Source: Triticum aestivum (taxonomy: Eukaryota > Streptophyta > Magnoliopsida > Poales > Poaceae). From it: a DNA stretch of 64,000 bases. A program made the translations under genes and the position numbers. Where the stretch lies: contig NC_057811.1 of the NCBI RefSeq assembly GCF_018294505.1, positions 30,810,893 through 30,874,892 on the forward strand. Reading direction: 5' to 3'. The notes below the pieces were generated by a model. The model was not told the origin of the DNA and did not search any database. It worked only from the letters and a program-made list of their open reading frames with translations. Of this stretch, positions 22,359 through 34,965 are shown piece by piece (the first letter of the stretch is position 1; every line of letters starts with the position of its first letter).

Positions 22359-25339
22359 ATGAGTGATCGTGCGTGGATGTACACCGGTCACACTGGTCAG
22401 AACAAATGGAGCACTGAATGGTTCACAAAAACCAAGGGGTTTGTGCGAGCCGCATTTGCAAATGGCCAGAGGAAAACCTGGTGCCCCTGTTTACGGTGCG
22501 GCAATTGGGAAAAGAGGACAGAGGCTGAAATGGGCAAACACCTGCAGAAGAGTGGTTTTACGCCCGATTATACGGTGTGGACATTTCATGGTGAGTCTGC
22601 CCAACGTGACCGAGCTGAGGTGGATCGTCGTCGCACCGACGAGCATGGTACCGGGATGGAAAACATGGTGCAAGACTTTGATGATGCTCGGGATTCGGAC
22701 GAGGAGATGGAGGAATCTGCAAAGGCCTTCAATGAAATGTTGGAGTCTTCAAAACGTCCGCTCCATGAGCACACTGAGCTTTGTCAGTTGGATGCCATCT
22801 CACAAGTAATGGCTCTGAAGGCTCAGTTCAACTTGGGCAGAGAATGCTACGATGCAATGATGACAGTATTTGGACGCTTTCTACCCAAAGGCCATGTAAT
22901 GCCTGCAAACCTATACCAGTCGGACAAAATCCTCCGTGCACTGAAGATGCCCTATGATAAGATACATGCCTGTGAGAAAGGATGTGTCTTGTTTAGGCTT
23001 GACTATGCGGACTTGAACTATTGTCCCATTTGCAAGTCTTCCAGGTATGTTGTGGTAGACAACGGTATGGGTGAGAAGACACAGACCAAAATCCCCGTTA
23101 GTGTTCTTCGGTATATGCCAATTGTACCAAGACTTCAACGTCTTTTCATGGTCGAAGAGACGGCCAGACAGATGACATGGCACAAAATGGGCAAAAGAAC
23201 CGAACTAGATGCAGATGGGAATCTGATGATTGTACACACATCGGATGGTGTTGCGTGGAAAAAGTTTGATGAATTACATGGTGACAAAGCGGCAGATCCG
23301 AGGCATCCTCGAGTCGGCATCAGCACGGATGGGTTCAGTGTGTTTGGTATGACGGCAGCCCAATACAGTTGTTGGCCCGTACTTGTCTTTCCACTCAATC
23401 TCCCCCCCGGACAGATTATGCAAAGAAAGAACATTTTCCTGACGTTGATAATTCCAGGGCCCAACTATCCGGGGAAAAATATGAATGTGTACATGCAACC
23501 GCTTAAGGACGAATTGCAAGAAGCCTGGGATAATGGGTTCAAGACATACGATGCCTATAGCAAACGGAACTTCATAATGCGTGTCTGGTACATGTACTCG
23601 ACGCATGACTTGCCGGCGTATGCGCTATTCGTTGGCTGGTGTGTGCATGGAAGGTTCCCGTGCCCCACATGCAAGGGAGCTCTTGAGTTTCGTTGGCTTC
23701 AGGCCGGTCGCAAGTTTTCTTGCTTCGACATGCATAGAGAGTTCCTGAATCCTCGCCATAAGTTCAGGAAAGACAAGAAGAACTTCATCAGAGGTAGAGT
23801 TGTCAAAAACTCTGCACCACATGCATTGACAGGCCAACAGACCCTGGATCAGTTAAACGCTCTCGAGCCAGATCCCGAGCGTCCAGGGTACTTCAAGGGG
23901 TATAATTCTAAGCACGCCTGGACTCACAAAACATGCTTATGGGATCTGCCTTACTTCAAAGACCTCCTTTGCCCACACAACATCGACGTGATGCACACTG
24001 AGAAGAATATCGCCGAGGCACTTTTTGGTACATTGTTCGGCATAGATGGGAAGTCAAAGGATAATACTAAGGCTAGAGTCGATCTGGAGGCGCTATGTGA
24101 TAGGCCGTTACAAAACATGAAAGAACCGAAAGGAAAGCAGAACTGGACGAAGCCAAAGGCATGGTTCAATCTTGGAAGGCCGGCTATGAGGGAAATTATC
24201 TTGTGGGTGAAAATGCAGTTGATGTTCCCCAATGGGTATGCAGCGAATCTACAGAGGGGAGCCAGTCTTGATAAATTGAAGATATTTGGTCTCAAGAGTC
24301 ATGATTGGCACATATGGATTGAGCGGGTAATGCCGGTGATGTTGCGTGGCTTCATCCCTGAGGATGAATGGCTAGTACTGGCAGAACTCAGCTATTTCTT
24401 CCGTGTTCTTTGTGCGAAAGAACTATCGCCTGGCGTGCTAGAAGAAATGGAAGAGTTGGCGCCGGAGTTGATCTGCAAGTTAGAGAAGATCTTTCCACCG
24501 GGCTTCTTTAATCCAATGCAACATTTGATTTTGCATCTGTGGACGCCGAATTGAGACAAGTCGCTAATGGTTTTGACTATAAGGTCCGTTCATTTGACAA
24601 ACACGACATCAACGGGTATCGCTTTCGTACCTATGGCAAAGAGCTATCTATGGCCGACCGAAAGTCTACAAATTGTTGTGTATCTGCTATCGGCGAAGGA
24701 GGTACCGAGTATTATGGGAGAGTTGAAGCAATTTATGAACTTCTATTCTATGGTGAAAACCCACCGAATGTCGTAGTCTTCAAATGTTATTGGTTTCAGC
24801 CGAAGGAGACTAGAAGAACTCATGAACATATAGGGCTAGTTGAAATCAACCAAAGCACCCATTTAGATGTTCCTGATGTCTATATTACGGCTCAACAGGC
24901 GACCCAAGTATTCTATCTACCGTGGGCCTGCCAAACTAATCCAAATCTGAAAGGTTGGGATGTCGTTTATGAAGTGCCGCCACGTGCTAGACTATCTCCC
25001 CCAAAGGAAGAGGATTATGAACCTCACATTAACCCAGACACATATGAAGGAGAATTCTTCCAAGAGACACGTCTTTCCAAAAAGCGTTTCAAGAACCGCT
25101 ATACTTCACCCCAAAACATTGAAGTAGACAGCGACAGTGAATCCGACATCACCCCAGAGGAGGAACAAGAAGAGCCGGAACAAGAAGAGGTTACTGCTGC
25201 GGATGACCTGTCATTGCTTGACCGATTACGTCAAGGTGGCCTTGCACATGTTGATGCCACTGAACCCTATGAGCCCGTCATTGATTATAGTGATGATGAT
25301 GATTATGCATTTATTGATGATACTGATCGAGATTATTAG
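22359..25339 (+). pseudogene. TNP2-type CACTA transposase with an internal deletion
   Basis: Catalyses cut-and-paste movement of CACTA elements in the nucleus. The start at 22359 (MSDRAWMYTG) is preferred over an upstream in-frame ATG because it matches the conserved family start. Transposase-associated zinc region: WCPCLRCGNW. The transposase_21-type core follows: CPICKSSRY, GISTDGFSVFG, IPGPNYPGKNMNVYMQPL, CPTCKGALEFRWL, NIDVMHTEKNIAEALFGTL. The frame stops at 24554 just after the start of the DUF4218-type region (GFFNPMQHLILHL). A second frame, from about 24539 to 25339, carries ELRQVANGFDYKVRSF, WACQTNPNLKGWDVVYEVP and an acidic C-terminus. The family normally has roughly 150-200 residues between these, so a deletion of several hundred bases at about 24538 both removed them and shifted the frame. 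Confidence 0.9.
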
Positions 25340-25476
25340 TAGTGTCAGGTATTAAATTTTTTAATGTTGTACTTGATGATGATACACTTAAGTGATACAC
25401 ATATTATTATTCATGTCGGTCTTTTTTTTATGTTGTACTAATTTCGTTTACTGTTTGTCATGGCAGGTGTTGAAAG

Positions 25477-27938
25477 ATGGTGGGCGCTGGTCGGGAGCGC
25501 GCCAAGGCCCCTTCTTCCTCGGCGCGTGGTCCGAGGTCTTCGATTCCAGACGTACCTCTTCGCCGAGCGTTGCTGGACAGTATGTCCACACCGCCGGGCC
25601 CTTCTTCGTCCACCGCGGTGCCCAGCAGGGGACGAGGTAGGAAGAGAGGAGGTGGGGCACGTGGTCGCGGGAGAGGAGGTAGGGTGACTCCTAGGGCGCC
25701 TTCCTCGCCGCCACCCCCAGCTGTTTCACCCGAGCACGTGACTGCTAGGGTGGACTCGTCCGAGGAGGAGGCTACACGGACTCCGGTCCACGAGCCTCCG
25801 GTCCACGGGTCTTGGGCCCACGAGCCTCGGGTCGACTGGCCTTCGGCCCACGAGAGTTCGGCCCACGAGACCCCGGAGGAGCACACGTCCGGATGGGGTA
25901 CCTGGCCGGATCAGCCCGAGGAGCCGAGTGGCCATGCTGATGATGGCGGGGAGCCGACTGATCTTGAGGAGGAGGGTGGCACCGTCTACCAGCGTGGTGC
26001 TACACGGCTCCCGTCCGTGCCGGCGACCCGCGAGCAGAGGTGGTTGATCTTCCCTGATGGGGAGAGGTACGTAAGTGCATTTAATATTTTTGTACCTTCT
26101 GCATTCACGTTTCTTCAAATAACTAATGCGTTGGCCTTGTCATGCTGCAGGGGTTGGGACCACCATCATAGTGTCCGCCGGCCCAACTCCGTCCTTGGAG
26201 TTCTTTGCCGGCAAAACTTCCCGGGGTTTGTCACGTTGCCTGGTGAGGGTCGGCTTCCAGAGCTTGGGTTGAGCTGGGAGCACAACGTGGCTGCCCCGGC
26301 CCCGCCGGATGTCATTATCGACGGTGTCGTGTGCGACACGAGGGCAGACATGGTGATCAGGACGTTCTGGGTAATTTCTCCTTTACACATTTCAAAATCT
26401 TCAACTAGCTAGTTATTAATTGTACTAATCAATATTGTCTCATTTGATTGCAGACATTCTACAGGTGTGAGGATGGATACGAGGAGGACTGCGCAAATGT
26501 TATCCAGAACGTCTGCAAGCGCCTACTCCAGAACTTACGGCACGAGGCTCGGGTGCAGGCTGTTCGAGACTACTACGCCTTGCGTGCTATCAAGAAGACC
26601 AAGCCGGCGTGCCGCGATAAGTTCCTGAGTAAGGAGCAGTACATGAAGGTAATTCTTAAGGCCTTCTACTTAAGTTCCTTCATTTAGTAATTCTTAGCCG
26701 TAGCGCTCAAGTTTCTATTTGCTAACTTAGGCGCCTCCGAGATGGTGTGCGGATCGGATGGATTGTTGGGAGGTGTTGGTCGATGAGTGGTGCTCACAAG
26801 AATGGCTAGCCCTCCACAACCAGGCCAAGGACAAACGTGCCAAAATGGAAGGTGTGCCACACCATCAAGGCAGCTCCAACTTATATCAGTTCGGGCGCAA
26901 CTGGGTATGTGGTTTGCTTCATGATTCATGCAATTCATTCATCATGCTAGCTTGAGCCCTTTAATTACTAATTTTCATTGTTTCTCTCTTTCAGGCACGC
27001 CACAATAAGGCGGATAAGGTGCCAGAGGTGTACGACCTGTATGCCATGGCCCACACTGGCTCTTACAAGAAAGTCAAGGCTTTCTCTCAGTCTGACCTCG
27101 ATGATGCAAACAACTTCACCAACATCTCCTCCCACAACAAGCTCGTGAGATATAGAGATGAGGGGAAGGCGAGGAAAGGGGAGGACTTTAACCCGAGCCA
27201 GGGTCCCATTGATCCAGAGCTGGTGATGATATCTGGTGGCGGGAGGTCCCATGGCTCCATAGCCATTGGAGATGGACTTATCCGTTGTCCTAGCGCTCTC
27301 CCGGAGATCAAGGCGCGCCAGTCGAGCTCCACTCCTGAGATAAGGCCTCGTGAACGGCCAGTGCAACTCGCCATCAAGGTTAGTGATACGTACTCAGTTA
27401 TCTTTCTCCATTACATTGTGTGTGCTTCCATCAATGATTACAAATGGTCATGTGAGTGGTGTTGCAGGCTGCTATACAGACTGAGAGAGATAGAACGGAG
27501 AAACTTCTGGCGGAGGCGGCGGAGAGGCAGCGGGAGATGGAGGAGAGGACGAGAAAGATGATGGAGGAGGAGAGGGCACGGAATGACATGCAGGCAAGGG
27601 CCATGTACGAGCTCCTTGTGGTAAGTTTCTTCTGCAGATTACTTGCTAGTCTTAACATTTGAGTCTCATTACTAACTAGTATGACTCTGTTCTGAAAACC
27701 AAATGTGCAGTCTGTGTGCGAGAAGTCCGGTCAGCCCGCTTCGCCGATGCCAGTGATTGCTCCTGGGAGCACGGTGAGTTTAGTTTGAATGGACATTACT
27801 TGGTAGTCTTAACATTTGAGTGTCGTAATGCTAACGAGACATTGGAAATGATCTTTGGTGCAGCTTAACTCCAGAAACGCATCGCACGATCCTTCTCCAG
27901 GTAGCGGCACTAGCCACCCCGCTCCTACACCTCCCTGA
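25477..27938 (+). CDS. CACTA second-gene protein (Transposase_24 / Ptta-En-Spm-like), 8 exons, intact
   Basis: Exons 25477-26066, 26151-26370, 26454-26648, 26731-26904, 26995-27378, 27468-27620, 27711-27773 and 27864-27938 all have GT-AG introns of 80-95 bp. They join into one open frame of 617 residues. Features: a basic RGRGRKRGGGARGRGRGG stretch near residue 50; an acidic/Pro-rich region with repeated AHE-type words; the conserved core GWDHHHSVRR, FPGFVTLPGEG, FWTFYRCEDGYEEDC, WCSQEWLALHNQAKDKRAKM; ARHNKADKVPEVYDLYAMAH; then a coiled coil (ERTEKLLAEAAERQREMEER). The family is found beside TNP2 transposases; by analogy with Spm TnpA it may bind element ends, but that role is inferred. No stop or frameshift was seen. 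It starts about 140 bp after the transposase stop, in the same direction. Exon borders are manual predictions. Confidence 0.88.
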
Positions 27939-28004
27939 TCACGGTAAGTTTCTCTAGTGTTTTGCTTAACAAATGCATAAAGACCTAGACTTAGCTTTAT
28001 TTCC

Positions 28005-28690
28005 TCCAATATGCTTACCATAATGACCTAGAGTTAGCTTATTTTCCTCCAAAATGACCCATTTTACCTAGGTTAGCTTATAAATGATGCAGTTCATCCA
28101 AGTTAGCTCAAAAATGACCCATTTTACCTACATTAGCTCCTAAATGATCCATTTTACCTACGTTAGCTTTAAAATGGCCCATTTCACCTAGGTTAACTCC
28201 AAAATGACCCATCTTACCTAGGTTATCTCATAAACGATCCATTTCAACTAATTTAGCTCATAAACGATCCATTTGACCTAAGTGAGCTAAAAAACGATCC
28301 ATTTCACCTAAATTAGCTCTTAAATGATCCATTTCACGTAAGTTAGCTCAAAAAGATCCATTTCAACTAAATTAGCTCTAAAATGACCCATTTTACGTAG
28401 ATGAGCTCCTAAATGATCCATTTTACCTACGTTAGCTTTAAAATGACCCATTTCACCTAGGTTAGCTCCAAAATGACCCATTTCACCTAGGTTAGCTCCA
28501 AAATGACCCATTTCACCTTACTTAGCTCAAAAACGATGCCCTTCACCTTAGTTAGCTCATAAACGACCCATTTCAACTAAGTTAGCTCATAAATGATCCA
28601 TTTCAACTAAGTTAGCTCATAAACAACCCATTTCAACTTAGTTAGCTCATATATGATCCATTTCACCTAAGTTAGCTCATAAATGACATA
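28005..28690. repeat. ~30-bp tandem repeat array
   Basis: More than 20 diverged copies of a unit like AAATGACCCATTTCACCTAG + GTTAGCTC occur at about 30-bp spacing, downstream of the second gene of CACTA-2. After it, CTTCTTGTTCTAGT is repeated three times (about 28690-28740). It is noncoding. Confidence 0.92.
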
Positions 28691-28854
28691 TACTTCTTGT
28701 TCTAGTCTTCTTCTTGTTCTAGTCTTCTTCTTGTTCTAGTCACCTATTTCTAACTTTCTTATTTACCATTTTGCAGATTTCATTCACTTAATGGAAGCTA
28801 GCTTGCTATGATGGAGTGCTTGCTTTTCCTTTGATGAAACTTTGCATTGTATCT

Positions 28855-29055
28855 AGATATGTGTTATGTGATATGTGCGGGATATGTGATATGTGATATG
28901 TGATATGTGCTAGATATGTGTTGGATATGAAACTTATATATGTGATATGTGCTGGATATGTGATATGTGATATGTGCTGGATATGTGATATGTGCTAGAT
29001 ATGTGTTGGATATGTGCTGGATATGAAACTTATATATGTGATATGTGCTGCAAAT
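28855..29055. repeat. GATATGTGCTGGATATGTG tandem repeats
   Basis: Short direct repeats of GATATGTGATATGTGCTGGA variants, just inside the right subterminal array of CACTA-2. Confidence 0.85.
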
Positions 29056-29094
29056 TGTGGGATTTAATAAAAAACAGAAAAAACAGACAATATG

Positions 29095-29635
29095 CAGGCT
29101 CTTTGCCGTCTGCCACCGACGGCAACGGCCTCTTTGCCGTCTGCCGCGGACGGCAAAGAAGCCACGTGGCAGCCAACTGTGCTTCCTGGGAGCTGACCCA
29201 TTTGGTCAGTTTGCCTACAGTGGCAGACGGCAAAGACTTTGCCGTCCGTGGCAGACGGCAAAGAACCTGCACTTTGCCAACAGTGGCAGACGGCAAAGAA
29301 CCTGCCATCTAGTGACGTGTAGATGACATCATAAGGCGGACGGCAAAGACCAAAGTCTCTTTGCCGTCTGCAGCGGACGGCAAAGGTCTGCCGTTAGCCA
29401 CTTAACAGACTGACAGCGCAATTATTGCCGTCCGCCCTCTTTGCCGTCCGCCGCGGACGGCAAAGAGCCTTTGCCGTCCGCCGCCAGGAAGCTGACGGCA
29501 AAGCAGCTGTTTACCGTAGCCTTCTTTGCCGGAGCCTTTTGCCATCCGCGGCTGACGGCAAAGGTCTTTGCCGTCCGCCTTTCGAGCCTTTGCCGTCCGC
29601 CATGGCAGACGGCAAAGTAGCTGTTTCCTGTAGTG
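29095..29635. repeat. CACTA-2 right subterminal repeats and terminus
   Basis: Repeated CTTTGCCGTCTGC / CGGACGGCAAAGA units continue to the terminus GTAGCTGTTTCCTGTAGTG, which ends at 29635. It mirrors the left end. Confidence 0.92.
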
Positions 29636-32600
29636 GAACGATGGTGTAGTGCAGCGGATGAAGGTTAAACATAGCGAAGATGTCATCAAACCGCAGGACG
29701 ATCATACCCCCGATGGCGCTATCCACAAAGCCCTTGCCCTCTGGCATCTTGGCCACGAAAACCGGGTATGCCACATCATTCTCGGAGAGACGTCGCTTCT
29801 CCAAAGAAAGAACACTGTCATTCAGACTCGGCATAGCACCGGTTGCAGCATTGAGCAGATTAGTCGGTAGCATCGCCCTACCCGCCACATGCACCCTCCT
29901 CGAGATATCCTTAGGTGAAGGTGGCCCGCCCTGAGCACGGATCGTACTCGGTGCCGGCTGGCTCGCACCGCCCTTGTTATTCTTTCTTTTCCGTCCCTTC
30001 TTCTTCTGCTGTAATGGGATCGAGTTTTGCTCAGAGACCGCCTTCTTGTATGTGTTGGGGCTGATAATATTTCGCACCTCGGCTATCTAAGGCTCGGTGA
30101 AGGCGGCAGCTGGAGGCGTCTCCGGAGAACTGAACGCCAGACGACGCCTGTTGCAATTGGGTTTCTCCGCGGTATTAGGTAGATCGCGATCATCTTTTGC
30201 CGGGTTGGGTTCTTGAGAAAGAGGCCCCAAGAATTCTTCACCGTACCCATGTTCGTTGAAGTACTTATCGACATTGGTAAATGTACCGTCGTCGTCGTCC
30301 GGATCCTGTGCCATATGCATGTCCGGCATGTTCGGTAGCGTTGCGGCGGTCTTGCCATGGCTTGGCGCCGGCACGACTGGCGGTGTTGTCTGTGGGGTGG
30401 TGTCCCCCGCCCCCAAACGAATCTGGCTCTTCGGCCAAAGCAGGGGCCAGCTTAAGCACGCGCTAAGGGTCATCACATCATCTTCGTCGGCCCCAGCGGG
30501 TCGAATCGGAGGTAACAAGTCGTCGCAGCCTGGCAGCACCGAAACCAGTTGAACCCTATACACGGTGGGTGGCATCGGATTACCGTGGAACACGGGGTTG
30601 CCGGGTTGAACGATCCTGCCCTTGGCGACATCGATCAACTCGCCGGCCACGAAGTGCAGGAGAGTGCATGGAACGTCGGCGGCACCCTGCGAAAACATGT
30701 AGGGCGTCAGGGATGCCCAGTCAAAGGCAAGGAGATGAAGTCATCGGCCGAGAGGCTTAGTTACCGTGATGGCGTCGAGCTCGGCTAATGTCGAGGCACC
30801 GCCAATGGCGGGCGTGCAAGTGATGGAGGGGCCGCTTGCTACCGAGGTGCCGGCCGGCGTACACCCGGGTGCATTAAGCTCCAATGCCCGTGCCGGCGCC
30901 GGAGACACCAATATCGCCTCCACCGGAGACACCAATGGCGCCGCCTGCGTGTTGTGCGAGTTGCTGGCCGTGAAGATGGGAACCGGGGGCAGCCCCTGTT
31001 GGCCGCCCGCAATCCACGCCTGCAGCCCCTGAATCAAGGTAGGCACAATGGCGGTGAGCGTCGTTCCTAGTTGTGGTTGCACTTTCTCGTGGACCATCTC
31101 CGGAATCCGCGCCACTTGTGCCTTGAGTTCTTGAACCTCGCGCGACTGGCTTTCTGAGTTGGTCTTTCTCTCCTTTCGCCCACCAGCGTTATACTATGAC
31201 GACCATTTCGTGGACAAGCCTTTGCCGGCCACACGACCAGCTGACGACGGCTTACTGAACTTATCCTTGTTTTTCATTATGTTCAACGCCCTATTTAAAG
31301 TGCTGTCCCAAGGGGAGCTCTGAGACGACCCCGCGCTACTGCTTTCAGTCTCCTGCGGAAGGAATGTGAACCATTTAGAAATTTGGCTTCATTAATTAGA
31401 ATGCAACCATATGGAGCTAATTACGCGGGGGTGTATTCCTTACCAGAACAAGCTCAAGCGCCTTGGTCTTCGGATCCGTGGTAAGCTCCTTTGTTACCGG
31501 GTCCACCTTGTACCGGGCCCTGACAGAGTTCCTGGTCTGCTTGTCACGGTATTTCTCGAAGCGGGGCGGTAGGCCTTGCTCGGCACGCTCCGCGTCCTCC
31601 TTGTCCCATATAGGTTCCGCCACTCTGTAACCGCCGGGACCGAGTTGGTGGACCCCTAAGTTCAAGTCCCGCATATCTTTCCCCCACTGACTTGATTCCA
31701 CGGTTGCGTTTCTCTCGCACTTGATCTTGAACTCCTTGTAGTCATCTTCGCTGATCGAAGGATGTTTCTCCTTGATCTTCTCATAACTATCACCTTTTTC
31801 AATCATTCTCTTCACCGCGCCTCTCCAAGTAGCCAGGGACGTGCTCATCTTTGTGAGGGCGGCACTGTTCACTTTATTTCCTAAGAGGCGTGTGTTTGCG
31901 ACGTCACCGGGGAACTTGTATCGTTCGTGCAGCTTCGTGAAGAGGAGGTTGCGCAAATTCCCTCGGTCACGATGCCTTAGGTTCTCGGTGTTGATCGAGA
32001 CGGTGCTCCGGAGAATGTACCCGAGCTGTCCCGCGTACCCCTTGACTAATTCTTTGGGCGCCGTTGGATGCCCCTCGGAGGACACTTCAGTAAATTCCTC
32101 CTTGACGGTGCCGAGCACGTTCGGGCGCTGGTCCTTCCGTTGCCTCTTCGGTTGGCTGCCATCTGTGCGTGCGCTGCCATCATCAGTGGTGGCATCCTCG
32201 GCGGCACCATCAGTGGTGTCATCCCCGACGCCACTAGGGGTTGTGTAGTCAGGATCGGTGTCTTCCGCGACGTCCTCATAGCGGTGAGGTTCTTCCTCCA
32301 TCTCCTGGGACAGCTCCCAGAATGCCTTGCCGCCCGAACCGCTGGCCTCATCGTTGTGGGCCATGTTTCGCTCTAAATAGGAAAAAAGTTTGGTCAAAAA
32401 GTTGGTTATTGTTAAGGAACAAGATCTCTAAGTTGACCAAATAACCTAATTCTCGAGGAATTCGTTGTTGGTGTGTTGTTGCTAAGGTCCAAGTCCCTTC
32501 CTAACCCCCTTCTTCACTTCCTCCTCCTACTCCTCCTCTTCTTCTTCGTCGTCTTCCTCTGATTAAATGGATTTCCAAGATGTAGGTGGATTCATGTGTA

Positions 32601-33496
32601 TATATGTGTATATATACACCTACACTAACTACTAGCCAGCCAGTGTGTTTAGACTAGACCAGGGGGTATTGTCTTCTGTTGTGTCATTTTCATAGTTTCT
32701 TTCTGATCACAGTGAATGAGGAGCTTGATTGGTTACTTTAATGGCGGTCAGGTCAGGTAGGGGAGGTGGGCAGGCGGGACAGGAGTGAGGTCAACGGCTC
32801 GTGGATGGCTCACACGTGGCGCCCCCAGCTCCAATCATGAGATTACGTAGGCAAATAAACAAAGAGGATTTACCTAAGTGATCAGGACTAATCACACCGC
32901 TGTCATAAGTCAGAATGAGCTTTGAACACAGGTGAATATTTCATGAGAGTTACTGACTGACATCAAGAGCCAACTTCAGAACGACCGAGTACGCAACCCA
33001 AGTCGCAGGCCTATCTATCTATCTATCTATATAGGGAAAAATATTTACAAGTGGAAGTAGAAAATGGTGTGTCGGCGACGAAAATTCAGGTCTACGCCTT
33101 GGCCAGTCATGCCTGCTACCTAAGCAAGTGTGTAATTTTATCTTTATTTTTCTTCAGAGAACAGCCGGCGGTGGCAGTGACCTGCTCAGACTACGTAGGA
33201 ATTAATTAACATCGGCAGCTTCCTCTTTCTGTGAATGAACCTACGTGCTAAAAAGTCAGACCAGCCGTAATGTTTCTTCAACACAAGTTTTCTACTCTAC
33301 TCCAAGCGTGTGATTGTAAGCACCCAAGTAAACAAGCTTTAGCTGAGTGATCAGTAGTAATCACAGCACTGTCACTAGTCAGAATGAACTTTGAACCAGT
33401 TGAATTTCTTGTGAGAATTACTGACAGCAGAAGCCAATTTCTGGAGAAAAAGTATTTGCATAAAAATTTCAGAAAACAGCCAAATGCGGGTCCATG

Positions 33497-34965
33497 CACT
33501 AGTAGAAAAAGAGGCTTCCATACGCCCCCATTAGTCCCTAAAATAATCGAACCGCGACAAAAGGGTTCTTTAGTCGCAGTTCGGGAGGAGACCCGCGACC
33601 AACTATCTGGGCCCAGCGCGCTCGGTCGACAGCTGGCGGATGGGAGGGGCTTTAGTCCCGGTTGGCCTGGCCAACCGGGACTAAAGGTCCTCAGGCTGGC
33701 CCGAAGGCCTTTAGTCGCGGTTGGCCAGACCAACCGGGACTAAAGGTTGCCACCAACCGGTACTAATGGGATTTGAGGCATTAGTACCAGTTCACGGCAC
33801 GAACCGGTACTAAAGGGCCCATCAAACTCTACCCCCCCCCCCCCCCCCTGGACCGCCTTTTCAGTTTTAGAAAAACCAAAAGAAAATGATGGAAATGTCA
33901 AAAAAAAAAGTTTCTCATGTGATATGTGGTCTAGTTGTTGGGAAAATTAACAAATATGAATTTCGACTTTATTTGCAAAATCTCTCTGGAATTTCTTAAA
34001 ATGGGCATAACTTTTGCATAAGAACTCGGATGAAAATGTTTTTTATATGAAAAATCATCTACTCGAAAAGTTACATCCGAATTTAAACGGGGGAACCCCG
34101 TTAAACATTTTCGAAATCCTCAAAAACCTAACAGAAAAAAAGATACGGGGCTTTTAAGATCTGGAGAGGCAAAAAAATTCAAAAAATTTCAAATTGTGGT
34201 CAAACTGTGGTCCAACAATGGTCAAACTAATTATTCTAGAATATTAGTGTTACTAAATAATTATTTCAGTTTTTTTTAAATTTTGGTCAAACCTGGTCAA
34301 ACTGTGGTCAAACAGTGATCAAACAATGGTCAAACTAATTATTCCAGAAATATTAGTGTTACTAAATAATTATTATTTTTTAAAACAATAGTTTCAAACT
34401 CAAACAGTGAAATGTGTCACTTCATGCTCAAGCTAAATTCCTGAGGGTTAATAGAATTGACATCCTACTATTGTCAGGAAAACAACAAGTGCAGACTTGG
34501 AAACGAGGGAGAATAGAACCCGGAAGTTAAGCGTGCTCAGGCTGAAGTAGTGAGAGGATGGGTGACCGTCCGGGAAGTTAGATGATTTGGAATGATGAGG
34601 GGTGATTAGAGATTAGAGGATAAATTGAGCAGTGATGAGGGGTGGTGATTAGAGATTAGAGGTTAAAATAATTCAGAAATTTGAAAATTAAAAAAATTAA
34701 AAAAATCGCAAAAAAACCAGGTTTAGGGGGGCTAAAACCCTAAACCTGCGGAGGAGGCCTTTAGTCCCGGTTAGCCACGAGAACCGGGACTAAAGGTCCT
34801 CCCCCCCGACGGACTCCTGGCGCCCACGTGGACGGGCCTTTAGTCGTGGTTCGTAAGAGGCGCGACTAAAGGGGGGGCCTTTAGTCGCGCATATTTAGTC
34901 CCGGTTGCACAGCCGGGATTAATGGCCTTTGCGAACCGGGACTAAAGGCCTATTCTCTATCAGTG
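33497..34965. mobile_element. small non-autonomous CACTA element (1.47 kb)
   Basis: Left end CACTAGTAGAAAAAGAGGC; right end on minus CACTGATAGAGAATAGGCC. Flanked by ATG on both sides (33494-33496 and 34966-34968). Inside each end are TTTAGTCCCGGTTGGCC / CCAACCGGGACTAAAGG subterminal pairs, the same type as in CACTA-0. The centre is AT-rich, with repeated TGGTCAAAC words, and carries a 5S-rRNA-like segment. It has no protein gene. An internal C-run is present at 33832-33848. Confidence 0.88.
34515..34580 (+). ncRNA. 5S rRNA-derived segment with pol III internal control region
   Basis: GAAGTTAAGCGTGCTC (34533-34548 area) and AGGATGGGTGACC (34555-34567) match the conserved box A and box C of plant 5S rRNA, with AGTAGT between them and GGGAAGT after, at the right spacing. 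It corresponds to roughly the second half of 5S rRNA; the 5' third is not visible. It is a derived fragment rather than a functional 5S gene. Whether RNA polymerase III can start here is untested. Confidence 0.75.

Larger units (their letters stand above)
19482..29635 (+). mobile_element. CACTA-2: nearly complete 10.15-kb CACTA element
   Basis: Perfect 3-bp target duplication GAA (19479-19481 and 29636-29638). Termini begin CACTACTGGAATCAGCTA and, from the other end, CACTACAGGAAACAGCTA; 22 of the first 25 positions match. Subterminal repeats are TTTGCCGTCTGC / GCAGACGGCAAAGA pairs at both ends. Order on plus: repeats, GC-rich leader, purine tract, a 1-kb minisatellite, long hairpin, TNP2-type transposase (internally deleted), intact second gene, then tandem repeats and the right end. 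It interrupts the Ulp1-like part of the CACTA-1 second gene. This is the youngest-looking large element here, judged by clean ends and an intact gene. Confidence 0.95.
19082..32361 (-). pseudogene. CACTA-1 second gene (Transposase_24-like plus Ulp1-like domain), split by CACTA-2
   Basis: Minus start at 32361 (MAHNDEASGSGG). Parts in order: Transposase_24-type core (TRLLGNKVNSAALTKM, KGDSYEKIKEKHPSISEDD, about 31480-31960); a coiled region and GGQQGLPPVPIFTASNS (30741-31195); LLHFVAGELIDVAKG, ending in SSPETPPAAAFTEP (30087-30670); a basic hinge QQKKKGRKRK; and the Ulp1-like start RFDDIFAMFNLHPLHYTIV (29639). CACTA-2 follows. The protein resumes at 19478 with RLFSLSMEMRIIRDKTPD, VDPFYMHAKILGSAGDRQ, and CTLILLSPKYSMATYFDS (19082-19200), which holds a candidate Asp. 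In-frame TAGs at 31194-31196 (SS*YNAGG) and 30087-30089 (EP*IAEV) kill it independently. The end beyond the Asp region is missing or frame-broken near 19080. Confidence 0.85.

Noticed and set aside
28005..28690. Regularly spaced ~30-bp repeats, superficially CRISPR-like
   Set aside because: The units are contiguous and diverged with no unique spacers, in a plant transposon; this is an ordinary tandem repeat.
34515..34580. A functional 5S rRNA gene
   Set aside because: Only the later part of the 5S sequence is present, several conserved positions differ, and it lies inside a transposon.
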